From: JANXQG01 sp037147235
GTDB lineage: Bacteria > Planctomycetota > Planctomycetia > Pirellulales > Thermoguttaceae
Length of the DNA: 35,031 nucleotides
Assembly (NCBI GenBank): GCA_037147235.1
Contig: JBAWVO010000031.1
Location: 1 to 35,031, forward strand
Direction of reading: 5' to 3'
Every line of letters starts with the position of its first letter. Within the stretch, counting starts at the first letter, position 1. A program made the translations under genes and the position numbers. The notes below the pieces were generated by a model that saw only the letters and a list, made by a program, of their open reading frames with translations, had not been told where the DNA came from and ran no database searches. Below are positions 6,775 to 14,173 of the stretch, piece after piece.

Positions 6775-9675
6775 CTACCGCCGCGCGTTTCCCGTCTGTG
6801 CCGTAACGGTCCGCTGCGGGCTGATTGCGGCACCAATCCAGCCGTCGTCAATGACAAACTGCGTCACCACAATGCCTTCGAGTTTCGGATTCTTGACGAA
6901 CGATTCGGGCGTTGCGTGAATCGGCTCTTTCTGGGAGAAAACCTTCGAGAAGACGCCACGCAGGGCAATCTGCGAGCCGGCGTTCATCCTCGGGCCGATC
7001 AACTGCACGATGCCGTCGCGCACCAGATCAACCGAACGACCCTGCACGACTGGCCGGTAGAAGGCGCGAACCTGGAAATCCTTCCACTTCCGCGATCCCT
7101 TGCTCAGCCGGGCGATCGCAAGCGTGATCTCCAGGCGGCCGTCGTTACAGTGGACGTGGATCGCATCCTTGGCGACGAACGCAATCTTCACGTCTGCCTG
7201 ATCCGGATCGACCGGCTTGGGGTGAAAGCGATGGAACCGCTCGGCAAGCCGCTGGCCAAGCCCGGCTAGGTCGAAGGTCTGGCCGTCCAACTCGAGCCGC
7301 TGCAGCATGTTGTTGATCATGCTCTCGTGAATCTGAACACTCGCCAGGCTATCCGCCGGTGCCTGCGGGCGCGGCGTGTGGCCGCCAAGCTGATCGGGGC
7401 CGGCCAGACGAATCCGCATGCTGAAACGCTTCTCGGTCGTCTCCGCGGCTACCATCATCGGATCCAACAGCAACGAATCCATCGGGCCAAGCACTTCTTC
7501 GTCCAGCCGCTTGGCGGCGGCCGAAATCTGTTCGGTCGTCTCGCGATCAACACGATCCTTCGCCTTGGCCGCGATTTTTCCGCGAACTTCCGCATTGGCG
7601 GCCGGCATCTTCTGGTCGTGCTGCGAGTGGGCAATATTGCGGGCAATATGGCCGAAAATGGGCAAGCCATCAAAGTCGGTTGAGATGCTCCGCAACTGCG
7701 AGCTATTGCCCACGGCAACTTCCGTCTCTCCCATGCGAATGCCGCGGAGGCTGATCTCCAGCGGCTTCCGAGCGACGTAGCTCGATTCGCTATCGCTATA
7801 GAAGGTGGCTGGGCCTGCGGTCGAGCGAGTGAGGGAGGCCACCTCGCCGTTGACTTCCAACGCCATGCGGGCGAAGTGCGGATCGGGGATCATGCGAACG
7901 GTAATTTCGCTAGCTATCAGGCTCTGGCCACGAACCGGCACTCCCTGGATGGTATCAACGACCGGCGCGTACTGGGGTTCCCGTTTGGGAATCATGCGAT
8001 TGAGCAACTCGGCGGTGACGGCAATCCGTAGGTTGGCATTGCGGTAGTGCATTTCGATCCGCTCGCCCAACTCCTGTTGCGCGACTCCTGAACTGACCGC
8101 TAAAAATTGGCAGTCTCGCGCCAGCAGCCGGGCGTCACTGGGCAGCCCACTCTTCTCGTAGTTCTCCAGGTGTTGCAGCAAACGGTTCGAGTCCACCGGT
8201 TCGGCCGTATGGCGCAGCATCTCCTGATGGAGCGAGGCTATCGGACCCGAGGTGAGGAACTGCCGCTGGTGTGAACTGACCGACATCTGGTTCAAACGCT
8301 TGAGTACCTGCAAGGCTAGTTCTCGCGGCAATCGCTCCTCGTTGTTGCGGCGGCGTGCCGCCCACTCGCGCAAGGACTCGATCAGTAGGTAATTCCGCCA
8401 CGCGGTTCCTTCCGACGAATTGCTCGTGAGCTGATCGATCTCGTTCAAGCACTTATTGAAGCTTCGCGGATCGACGGTGGGGGCGGGGGCGTCGGCAGCG
8501 ACCATGCCACCCATCTGACTGATTTGCTTCCAGACTGTGATCCGCCGTCCTAGGGCGAGGGCTGTGCGAGATAAATTTTGGGCAAGAGTTTCGTCCTTGA
8601 TCTTCGTCAGCAGCGACGAGGTCTCACGTGTCAGTTGTTCCAAATGCTGAAGAATCGCCGTCGTCTCCGCCGCGCCAACCGAAATTGCAGACCCCAACTT
8701 GCGGACGGCCACGGTCGCTTCGGCTGCCCAACTTTGAGTGATCTCGTGCTTTTTTAACTCCTCAAGTTGAAGCAGCAGATACGTTGGCTCTTCCCAAGCC
8801 CGCCCGATGGCCTTCACCGGCGGTTCTCTGGCAGCAGACTCAGTTGCCGGCGGCGCAACCACATTGGCTTTTTCTGCTGGCATTGCACTCTCCGCCGGCT
8901 TCGCATCGTCTGCGGCCAAAATGGTGTTAGGTTGCGATAGAACAGGTTGCGATTCTGCTAACGGTGCATTCTGTGCGGCCGACGGTTGCGGCTCGGGAAC
9001 CACGAGACGCAGCGGGTTTGGAGCCGTTTCCGCAATCGACGGCGACGGTTCGGCTGCGACGGATGGTTCAACCGCGACGGACGGCCCGGCCACGAAGGAC
9101 GGTTCGGCCGCAATGGACGGCCCGGCCACGGCGGACGGTTCAACCGCGACGGATGGCTCGACCGCGACGACGGACGGTTCGGGATTCGCCATGGGAGGCC
9201 GAGGTTGACGAACCACGTCGGAATCTTCGCTGGGATGCTCAGAGGGCAGCGTCTGGACTACTTCGGTTTCCGGTGGCGGCAAACGCCGAACTCCAAGATC
9301 GACAAGCGGCTCTTCGACAGGTGCAGCAGCAGAAACGACTTCCTGCGCGGGTGATTTCGGAATCACAACCGGCGCAATAACAGCAGGTTTCGCCTCGTTG
9401 ATGGCCGGAGGGGGGGAACTAGCAAGGCCGTCTGTGTTGCTGGCGACGTGGCGGGCAGGCTTGATCGAGCGAAATACCTCCAGGGGCGAACCTTCAGGCC
9501 GGCTGGCCTTGGCTATATGCAAATCTTTTGACTGCAACGGCTTATGTGGATTCATAGCCAATACCGTAGGCCGAGCAATTCTCTCCCACTGCCGCGGTAG
9601 CTTGAGACTCAAGAAAAAAAGACCTACCAAGACGACTATTAATGGCCAACTAAAATCCGTTCGCCGGTGAAACAT
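6775..9675 (-). CDS. Large membrane-anchored or secreted protein with Pro/Ala-rich repeat linker, 966 aa
   Basis: I do not recognise a named family. The start at 9675 is chosen over the upstream ATG at 9693 because GGGAGG lies 6 nt before it. Residues about 10-26 (WPLIVVLVGLFFLSL) form a hydrophobic anchor after RR, so the rest probably lies outside the cytoplasm. Residues 30-300 are low complexity and rich in P, A, E and V, including a hexapeptide array of the type EPSVAV/GPSIAA at about 168-209. Residues 300-560 look helical. The last 400 residues look globular, with mixed alpha/beta character. No enzyme motif, cohesin or PQQ repeat is seen. The long linker suggests a domain projected across the periplasm. 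The ORFs at 8807 and 8964 are shadows of the repeat region. Confidence 0.8.
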   Translation of the reverse strand: MFHRRTDFSWPLIVVLVGLFFLSLKLPRQWERIARPTVLAMNPHKPLQSKDLHIAKASRPEGSPLEVFRSIKPARHVASNTDGLASSPPPAINEAKPAVIAPVVIPKSPAQEVVSAAAPVEEPLVDLGVRRLPPPETEVVQTLPSEHPSEDSDVVRQPRPPMANPEPSVVAVEPSVAVEPSAVAGPSIAAEPSFVAGPSVAVEPSVAAEPSPSIAETAPNPLRLVVPEPQPSAAQNAPLAESQPVLSQPNTILAADDAKPAESAMPAEKANVVAPPATESAAREPPVKAIGRAWEEPTYLLLQLEELKKHEITQSWAAEATVAVRKLGSAISVGAAETTAILQHLEQLTRETSSLLTKIKDETLAQNLSRTALALGRRITVWKQISQMGGMVAADAPAPTVDPRSFNKCLNEIDQLTSNSSEGTAWRNYLLIESLREWAARRRNNEERLPRELALQVLKRLNQMSVSSHQRQFLTSGPIASLHQEMLRHTAEPVDSNRLLQHLENYEKSGLPSDARLLARDCQFLAVSSGVAQQELGERIEMHYRNANLRIAVTAELLNRMIPKREPQYAPVVDTIQGVPVRGQSLIASEITVRMIPDPHFARMALEVNGEVASLTRSTAGPATFYSDSESSYVARKPLEISLRGIRMGETEVAVGNSSQLRSISTDFDGLPIFGHIARNIAHSQHDQKMPAANAEVRGKIAAKAKDRVDRETTEQISAAAKRLDEEVLGPMDSLLLDPMMVAAETTEKRFSMRIRLAGPDQLGGHTPRPQAPADSLASVQIHESMINNMLQRLELDGQTFDLAGLGQRLAERFHRFHPKPVDPDQADVKIAFVAKDAIHVHCNDGRLEITLAIARLSKGSRKWKDFQVRAFYRPVVQGRSVDLVRDGIVQLIGPRMNAGSQIALRGVFSKVFSQKEPIHATPESFVKNPKLEGIVVTQFVIDDGWIGAAISPQRTVTAQTGNARR
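9047..9172. repeat. 18-bp tandem repeat array within the 966-aa gene
   Basis: Seven consecutive 18-bp units run from 9047 to 9172, each of the form GG(T/C)(T/C)C(G/A)(G/A)C(C/T)-GCGACGGA(C/T), and encode hexapeptides such as EPSVAV and GPSIAA on the minus strand. All units stay in frame, so copy-number change would only alter linker length. Confidence 0.85.
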
Positions 9676-9789
9676 TCCGCGCCTCCCATCCATCCATGAA
9701 CCGCGTGCCCAGAATATGCAGCCCCTCGCATCGGACTAGATCGGTCGTTTCACAAGGAGGAATCAAGTGGGAATCGGAAGTTCTCCGTC

Positions 9790-10623
9790 TTACGCCTCCG
9801 CTGGCACCAGAACCAACTGCCGCAATGCCTCCAAGGTGGCCAAAACATCCTCAATGCTGACTTCCTGCCAATTTGAAATTCGATGGTGGATGATCGCCAG
9901 CTTGAATCCGTCAAAGGCGTCGCGAAGGTCGGCTGGCAAGGTGGGTAGGTTCTCGAACGGCCTAATCGGCTCATCTCCAACGTAAGAATCGGCCGTCTCG
10001 AACGGGACACTTTCGTCGGCCGCCTCGAAAGTTTCCGCATCGTGGCTATCCGCATCAGCCGTCTCACGGGCTTCGACCATCGAGGCGGACCCCACCGATG
10101 ACGGAAAATCGTCCGGTGCGGCGGCATCTTCATCAACTTCGACTGCCGTTGCTTCCACGCTCTCTTCCACGAGTGTGCCGAGCGTTCGCGACCGCTTGCC
10201 CTGCATCTGAGAAATCGACCAGCAGTTCTGCACGGCCCCTTCCAGCCACATCTCGGCGTCGTCCCAATCCAGGGCGGCCTGGTAGTGGCTCCAGTACAAG
10301 CCGGGGTATGCGTCCTGCATCGAGGCAAACCGCTGGTAAACTCGCCGCAATCGGCCTGTATGCTGCGGCGTGACGCTGCCGACGCGCTGGCTCCAGGCAT
10401 CATCGGTGTAAGCGGCCACCGGCGCACCCGCCACAATCAGGGCCTCTCGCCACTCGGCCACGATCCGCCCCTTCTCCCAGTTGGTTGTGCTGATCAACCG
10501 ATTCCAGCGGCCCAAGTATTCGCTGGACGCCGTCTCAATCGCCGGGTTTTCCGCGGTTGGCATCTCGCCCACATCGTCGGCAGGCACAGGCAGGGTCGCG
10601 CCGGGCACGAATTCTTCATTCAT
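9790..10623 (-). CDS. Conserved hypothetical protein with acidic linker, 277 aa
   Basis: I do not recognise this protein. Residues 35-140 look globular and are rich in W and Y (YLGRWNRLISTTNWEKGRI, then YPGLYWSHYQAALDWDDAE). Residues about 150-215 form a strongly acidic Ala/Glu/Asp linker. The last 50 residues look like a helical domain. There is no signal peptide. The WNRLISTTNWEKGRIVAEWR block is the most useful search seed. AAGGA sits about 9 nt before the ATG. The gene lies 114 bp upstream of the 966-aa gene on the same strand, so the two may be co-transcribed. The frame at 9750-10436 is an overlapping shadow. Confidence 0.7.
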   Translation of the reverse strand: MNEEFVPGATLPVPADDVGEMPTAENPAIETASSEYLGRWNRLISTTNWEKGRIVAEWREALIVAGAPVAAYTDDAWSQRVGSVTPQHTGRLRRVYQRFASMQDAYPGLYWSHYQAALDWDDAEMWLEGAVQNCWSISQMQGKRSRTLGTLVEESVEATAVEVDEDAAAPDDFPSSVGSASMVEARETADADSHDAETFEAADESVPFETADSYVGDEPIRPFENLPTLPADLRDAFDGFKLAIIHHRISNWQEVSIEDVLATLEALRQLVLVPAEA

Positions 10624-10941
10624 TCGTCAAATTCCTTTCAACACGAGCGGCCGGGGCTTTTAGAAGTAGGGTGGGCCGAGCCAAGGCGAGTCCCACCCAA
10701 AAGCCTACCGTTGTTCGAGCAGTCATGGGGTTTGGAAGCGACCGATTCTAACAGGCCGGACGTGATCGACCAGTGGATGCGACTCTCTTGCGATCCCGGA
10801 ACGACAAACGGTCCGAAAATTACGGAAGAAAACGCTGCCAAGCGACGCAATCGACAGAACCACCGTGGAGGTCAGGCTGGGGAAAAGTTGTTGGTATCGG
10901 CGCACGCGGCCTGGAAACCAAGGGTGCAATAGAGACCCGCC
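10624..10941. other. 318-bp intergenic region upstream of the acidic hypothetical gene
   Basis: It holds one palindromic repeat (10669-10698). The remainder shows no gene, tRNA or strong terminator. The small ORFs predicted here on both strands have no family features. Confidence 0.5.
10669..10698. repeat. GTGGGCC/CCCAC palindromic repeat, copy A
   Basis: This 30-bp element starts GGGTGGGCC and ends GAGTCCCACCC, so its ends are self-complementary. The element at 13109-13139 is the same sequence in the opposite orientation, with 26 of 30 bases matching. Confidence 0.75.
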
Positions 10942-11376
10942 CTACTTTCTGGCTTTCACGTCCGCCAACCGCTGCTGGATCCAGCCTTCCAGTTCGTCCC
11001 AATCGACCGGGGGCAACTGCGTACGGTCGGGCCGCAAGTGGGCTGCCTTCTTGATATAGACGTGGACGACATCGCTGGAGGCAATGTCCGTATTCCAATG
11101 CAGAAGGATGCGAATGCAGCCTTGTAGGGAACTGGGAACGTCCAATTCGTGATTGCAGAGCAGCGCAACGTCATACCAGCCCAATTGCCGGGCGGCCAGG
11201 GCAGGAAATTCGGCGTTCAAGTCCGAGGTCGTGGAAAAAATTGCACTGGCGACATCTTCGGCCAAGATCCCGTTCTGACGGATCATCATGGCCAGAAGCT
11301 CACGCGTGGCCCGCAGGATCTCCTCCCGGGTGTTGGCATCGGCGGTGGTCGCCCCTCGAACTCCACGACACGGCAT
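10942..11376 (-). CDS. aroH: Chorismate mutase, AroH class
   Basis: This monofunctional chorismate mutase of the Bacillus subtilis AroH fold rearranges chorismate to prephenate for phenylalanine and tyrosine synthesis. The N-terminal signature CRGVRGATTADANT contains the catalytic Arg (R7). The segment ELDVPSSLQGCIRILLHWNT matches the family's MDVPGSLxxCIRVLxHWNT block, which carries the essential Cys and Arg residues. The start at 11376 gives 144 residues, slightly longer than the usual 120-130, and has GAGAGG 9-10 nt upstream. The frame itself extends to 11406. The C-terminal 20 residues (WDELEGWIQQRLADVKARK) are an added helix. It is divergent from the fatty-acid cluster. Confidence 0.93.
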   Translation of the reverse strand: MPCRGVRGATTADANTREEILRATRELLAMMIRQNGILAEDVASAIFSTTSDLNAEFPALAARQLGWYDVALLCNHELDVPSSLQGCIRILLHWNTDIASSDVVHVYIKKAAHLRPDRTQLPPVDWDELEGWIQQRLADVKARK

Positions 11377-11530
11377 GACAATTTTCCTCTCTGCAAAACC
11401 TTCCATCTTCCAGCACCTCTGTAGTGTACTTGCCCTGGGAAAAAAGTGCTACTAGCCCAGAAGGTCACAAATCCACGCAGGCCGGAAGCCTGCGCGGCCC
11501 TGATCATAACCTTGCCAACTGCTATCATTG

Positions 11531-11557
11531 CCCACGCCCCACGCCCCACGCCCCACG
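11531..11557. repeat. CCCACGC heptamer tandem, 3.9 copies
   Basis: Four head-to-tail copies of CCCACGC (the last one missing a base) abut the large palindrome that follows. A seven-base period in non-coding DNA is prone to slippage. Confidence 0.8.
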
Positions 11558-11587
11558 ACGAAACCACCCTAAAGGGTGGTTTCGTCG
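11556..11587. repeat. 32-bp perfect palindrome
   Basis: The arms at 11556-11570 and 11573-11587 are exact reverse complements (15 bp) around AA. As RNA this gives a 14-bp stem with a TAAA loop. No U-tract follows on either strand, so a classical intrinsic terminator is unlikely. A repeat element end or a protein-binding site are alternatives. Confidence 0.85.
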
Positions 11588-11670
11588 ATATTCCCCCCCA
11601 CTATATGCGTCAGAGTTTACCACGGCCCCCCTCCATTAGTAGAAAAATGTTCTCTCGGGCCGTTTAACGG

Positions 11671-11699
11671 TTGTAAAACTGCGAGCGACGGGCTATACT
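11671..11699 (+). promoter_or_regulatory. Candidate sigma-70 promoter of the fatty-acid cluster
   Basis: TTGTAA (11671-11676, 4 of 6 matches) and TATACT (11694-11699, 5 of 6 matches) are separated by exactly 17 bp, about 140 bp before the first gene. A weaker alternative is TTGACG at 11769 with GTATTT 18 bp later. Confidence 0.45.
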
Positions 11700-11838
11700 T
11701 GCACGGTTTAGGCTCCAACAGCGGCGCAATTGATCATCCGGCAACTCGTTTCGGCGGCCGGTTTGAGATTGACGGGTTTTGGAGAGGTGTCGGTATTTGT
11801 AACCAGTTCCAGGTCCCAGTGCGGCCTTTCCAAATTCC

Positions 11839-12336
11839 ATGCGTTTTCTGTTGATCGACCGAATCGTCGACTTTCAACCCGGTGCTCGAATCACTGCGGT
11901 GAAATGCTTGACGATGGCCGAAGAATACTTGGCTGACCATTTTCCCAATTTCCCCGTCATGCCGGGGGTATTGATGTTGGAGGCCATGACTCAGACAGCG
12001 GCTTGGCTGATTCGCCTGAGCGAAGATTTTGCCCATTCCGTGATCGTGCTGAAACAGGCAAATAATGTGAAGTATGGCCAGTTTGTCGAACCGGGCCAGA
12101 TGCTTACGGTAACCGTCGAGATTATTTCGCAGAGTGCGACCGAAACGAAAGTCAAAGCCCACGGCACGGTGGATGGTCGGACGACCGTCAGCGGCCGCCT
12201 GGTGCTTGAACGCTATAACTTGGCGGACCGTAATCCGCATGAAGTGCTTGCCGACGAGGTGATCCTTCAGGAAATGCGGAACCTATTGACTGTGTTGTAT
12301 CAGCCTGGCCCACCGGTGGTGCCATCGACCATTTGA
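11839..12336 (+). CDS. 3-hydroxyacyl-ACP dehydratase, FabZ/FabA-like (copy 1)
   Basis: This hot-dog fold enzyme of 165 residues dehydrates 3-hydroxyacyl-ACP to trans-2-enoyl-ACP in the type II fatty-acid cycle in the cytosol. The catalytic His34 lies in DHFPNFPVMPG and the catalytic Glu48 in LMLEAMTQTA, the 14-residue spacing typical of FabZ. The N-terminus MRFLLIDRIVDFQPG is canonical, which fixes the start at 11839 although no Shine-Dalgarno is visible. The C-terminal 30 residues (LADEVILQEMRNLLTVLYQP) are an extra helix not found in E. coli FabZ. It opens the five-gene cluster and is followed 12 bp later by fabG. FabZ is more likely than FabA because no isomerase features are seen. Confidence 0.9.
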   Translation: MRFLLIDRIVDFQPGARITAVKCLTMAEEYLADHFPNFPVMPGVLMLEAMTQTAAWLIRLSEDFAHSVIVLKQANNVKYGQFVEPGQMLTVTVEIISQSATETKVKAHGTVDGRTTVSGRLVLERYNLADRNPHEVLADEVILQEMRNLLTVLYQPGPPVVPSTI

Positions 12337-12348
12337 AGCGAGTGAATT

Positions 12349-13101
12349 ATGCGACTTGAAGGTAAGACAGCGATCGTGACGGGCGGCAGCCGCGGCATTG
12401 GCCGTGCATGCGTGATCAGGCTGGCCGCCGAAGGGGCGACCGTGGCCTTTCTCTATAACTCCGCCCAAGAAGCTGCCGATACGCTGGCCACCGAGTTGTG
12501 TGCCCAGGGCCACAAGGTCCGTGCCCTGCAAGCCGATGTCCGCGACGCCAAACGCGCCCAAGAAATCATTGACAGCCTCGGCAACGAGTGGACGCGGATC
12601 GATATCCTCGTCAACTCCGCCGGCATCACCAAGGATGGCCTGACGGGCAGCATGACCGACGAGCAGTGGAACGACGTGATCGATACAAATCTCGCGGGCA
12701 CGTTCAACTACTGCCGGGCGGTGAGCCAGCCGATGCTGATGCAGCGCAGCGGCAGTATCGTGAACCTCTCCAGCACGGCGGCGGAATTTGCTTCCCGCGG
12801 ACAGGTTAACTACGCGGCCAGCAAGGGCGGCATCAACGGCCTCACCCGCGCCCTGGCCAAAGAACTTGCCCCACGCAAAGTCCGCGTCAATGCGGTGGCT
12901 CCCGGCATGATCGAAACCGATATGAGCCAAGTCGTGCGCGGCATTGCCGGGGACCAAATCAAAAACATTATTCCCATGAAGCGGATTGGAAAGCCCGAGG
13001 AAATCGCCGCCGTGGTGGCCTTCCTGGCCAGCGATGACGCTTCCTACCTGACGGGCCAAGTGCTGCGGGTCGATGGCGGCCTGAGCCTGGGGGGCTATTG
13101 A
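12349..13101 (+). CDS. fabG: 3-oxoacyl-ACP reductase
   Basis: This NADPH-dependent short-chain dehydrogenase of 250 residues reduces 3-ketoacyl-ACP in chain elongation. The Rossmann glycine motif TGGSRGIG is near residues 11-18, and the NSAG motif near 88-91. The catalytic Ser lies in IVNLSSTAAE and the YxxxK pair in YAASKGG. The C-terminus (YLTGQVLRVDGGLSLGGY) matches FabG closely. The start at 12349 gives the standard N-terminus MRLEGKTAIVTGG. The position between a dehydratase and an ACP supports FabG rather than a secondary-metabolism reductase. The 102-bp gap downstream holds a palindromic repeat, so transcription into the ACP gene may be attenuated or boosted there. Confidence 0.94.
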   Translation: MRLEGKTAIVTGGSRGIGRACVIRLAAEGATVAFLYNSAQEAADTLATELCAQGHKVRALQADVRDAKRAQEIIDSLGNEWTRIDILVNSAGITKDGLTGSMTDEQWNDVIDTNLAGTFNYCRAVSQPMLMQRSGSIVNLSSTAAEFASRGQVNYAASKGGINGLTRALAKELAPRKVRVNAVAPGMIETDMSQVVRGIAGDQIKNIIPMKRIGKPEEIAAVVAFLASDDASYLTGQVLRVDGGLSLGGY

Positions 13102-13108
13102 GCGTTTT

Positions 13109-13139
13109 GGGTGGGGCTCGCCTAGGTTTGGCCCACCCC
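13109..13139. repeat. GTGGGCC/CCCAC palindromic repeat, copy B (inverted)
   Basis: This 31-bp element lies between fabG and the ACP gene. Its reverse complement matches copy A (10669-10698) at 26 of 30 bases. The ends (GGGTGGGG and CCCACCCC) can pair, giving a hairpin in the polycistronic transcript. Confidence 0.75.
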
Positions 13140-13212
13140 GACAGTAAACTCAAGGAAATCTGGACAAATTCAACGGTACGAGTGACCAACTTATTTTTGG
13201 AGAATGAGAAAA

Positions 13213-13605
13213 ATGCCGACTAAGGACGAAGTGTACGAAAAGATCAAAATCGCCCTGACCGACGCCTTGGGCGTGGATGAGGAAGACATCAAGCCGGAGG
13301 CCACGCTGGTGGGCGACCTGGGGGCCGAGTCCATCGACTTCCTGGACATGGTTTTCCGCCTGGAAAAGGCTTTTGATATCAAGATCCCCCGCAACGAGCT
13401 TTTCCCGGAAGACGTACTCACCGACCAGAAGTATGTGCAGGACGGCCGCGTCACCGATCTCGGTGTGGCGGAATTGCGGAAGCGGATGTCGTTTGCCAAC
13501 CTCGACGAGTTCGCAAAAAATCCGGTCGTGCAGGATTTTGCCAACGTACTCACGGTGGCCGATATGTGCCGTTTCGTGGAAAGCAAAGTGCAAGTGACAG
13601 GCTGA
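13213..13605 (+). CDS. Enlarged acyl carrier protein
   Basis: An ACP carries the growing acyl chain on 4'-phosphopantetheine. The attachment Ser40 lies in GDLGAESIDFLDMVFRLE, a clear DSL-type motif (here ESI). At 130 residues it is far longer than the usual 75-80. About 45 extra residues (NELFPEDVLTDQKYVQDG to VVQDFANVLT) lie between helix III and the C-terminal helix (VADMCRFVESKV). The start at 13213 has GGAG with a 10-nt spacer. An ATG at 13204 is too close to that Shine-Dalgarno but is the only alternative. Its location identifies it as the dedicated carrier of the cluster. Enlarged ACPs of this kind seem to recur in planctomycete clusters, as far as I recall. Confidence 0.88.
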   Translation: MPTKDEVYEKIKIALTDALGVDEEDIKPEATLVGDLGAESIDFLDMVFRLEKAFDIKIPRNELFPEDVLTDQKYVQDGRVTDLGVAELRKRMSFANLDEFAKNPVVQDFANVLTVADMCRFVESKVQVTG

Positions 13606-13609
13606 TCCG

Positions 13610-14173
13610 ATGCGCTGGTTCTGGATTGATCGATTCCTGGAATTTGAAAGCGGGCGGTACGCCAAGGCCATCAAGTGTGTCTCGTTGGCCGAGGACTACC
13701 TGCACGACCACTTTCCACAATACCCCATTTTACCCAACTCGCTGATTATCGAAGGGTTGGCGCAGACTGGTGGGCTGCTCGTCTGCGAACATAGCCAGTT
13801 CACCGAGAAAGTGATCCTGGCGAAAATTCCCAAGGTGCATTTTTTCTGCGACGCGCGGCCGGGCGACACGCTCACCTACACCGCGACGATCGAGTACCAG
13901 AGTGCGGAAGGAGCCGCGGTCAGTGCCACGAGCCACATCGGTGATCGTTTGCAGGCCCAGGCCGAAATTGTTTTCGCCCACTTGAACGCCCCATGGCTCG
14001 GCACGTTCTTTTCGCCCGAGGCATTCCTCTCGATGATGCGCGTGTTCGGGGCATATCGCGTGGGTCATGCGGCCGACGGAAGTCCGCTCATTCCGCCCGT
14101 GCGCCTATGCAAGGCCGCCAGTAATTGCGACGACCGGCAACGAGCCAACCCGCCCGAGGAAATAGAACCATGA
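13610..14173 (+). CDS. FabZ/FabA-like dehydratase (copy 2)
   Basis: This second hot-dog dehydratase of 187 residues keeps the same catalytic positions as copy 1: His34 in DHFPQYPILPN and Glu48 in LIIEGLAQTGG. The usual PG after the catalytic loop is LPN here, a change at the substrate tunnel that may alter chain specificity. The C-terminal 50 residues (VRVFGAYRVGHAADGSPLIP onwards) are an extension with a polar, probably disordered tail. It starts 4 bp after the ACP stop and overlaps the next gene by 4 bp (ATGA), so ACP, dehydratase and condensing enzyme are translationally coupled. A hydratase-only or non-catalytic partner role is possible. Confidence 0.85.
   Translation: MRWFWIDRFLEFESGRYAKAIKCVSLAEDYLHDHFPQYPILPNSLIIEGLAQTGGLLVCEHSQFTEKVILAKIPKVHFFCDARPGDTLTYTATIEYQSAEGAAVSATSHIGDRLQAQAEIVFAHLNAPWLGTFFSPEAFLSMMRVFGAYRVGHAADGSPLIPPVRLCKAASNCDDRQRANPPEEIEP

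Larger units (their letters stand above)
11377..11838. other. Divergent intergenic region between aroH and the fatty-acid cluster
   Basis: This 462-bp region contains a 7-bp hairpin (11476-11482 with 11488-11494), a four-copy heptamer tandem, a 32-bp perfect palindrome and a plausible promoter at 11671-11699. The predicted ORFs here overlap these repeats and look non-coding. Confidence 0.6.

Noticed and set aside
9047..9172. CRISPR-like array
   Set aside because: Units are contiguous without spacers, lie in frame inside a coding region and have an 18-bp period.
9750..10436. 228-aa minus-strand ORF
   Set aside because: Basic, low-complexity translation overlapping the more plausible 277-aa gene in a different frame.
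11556..11587. Intrinsic terminator for aroH or the fatty-acid cluster
   Set aside because: The stem is strong but no U-tract follows in either direction, and it lies upstream of both genes.
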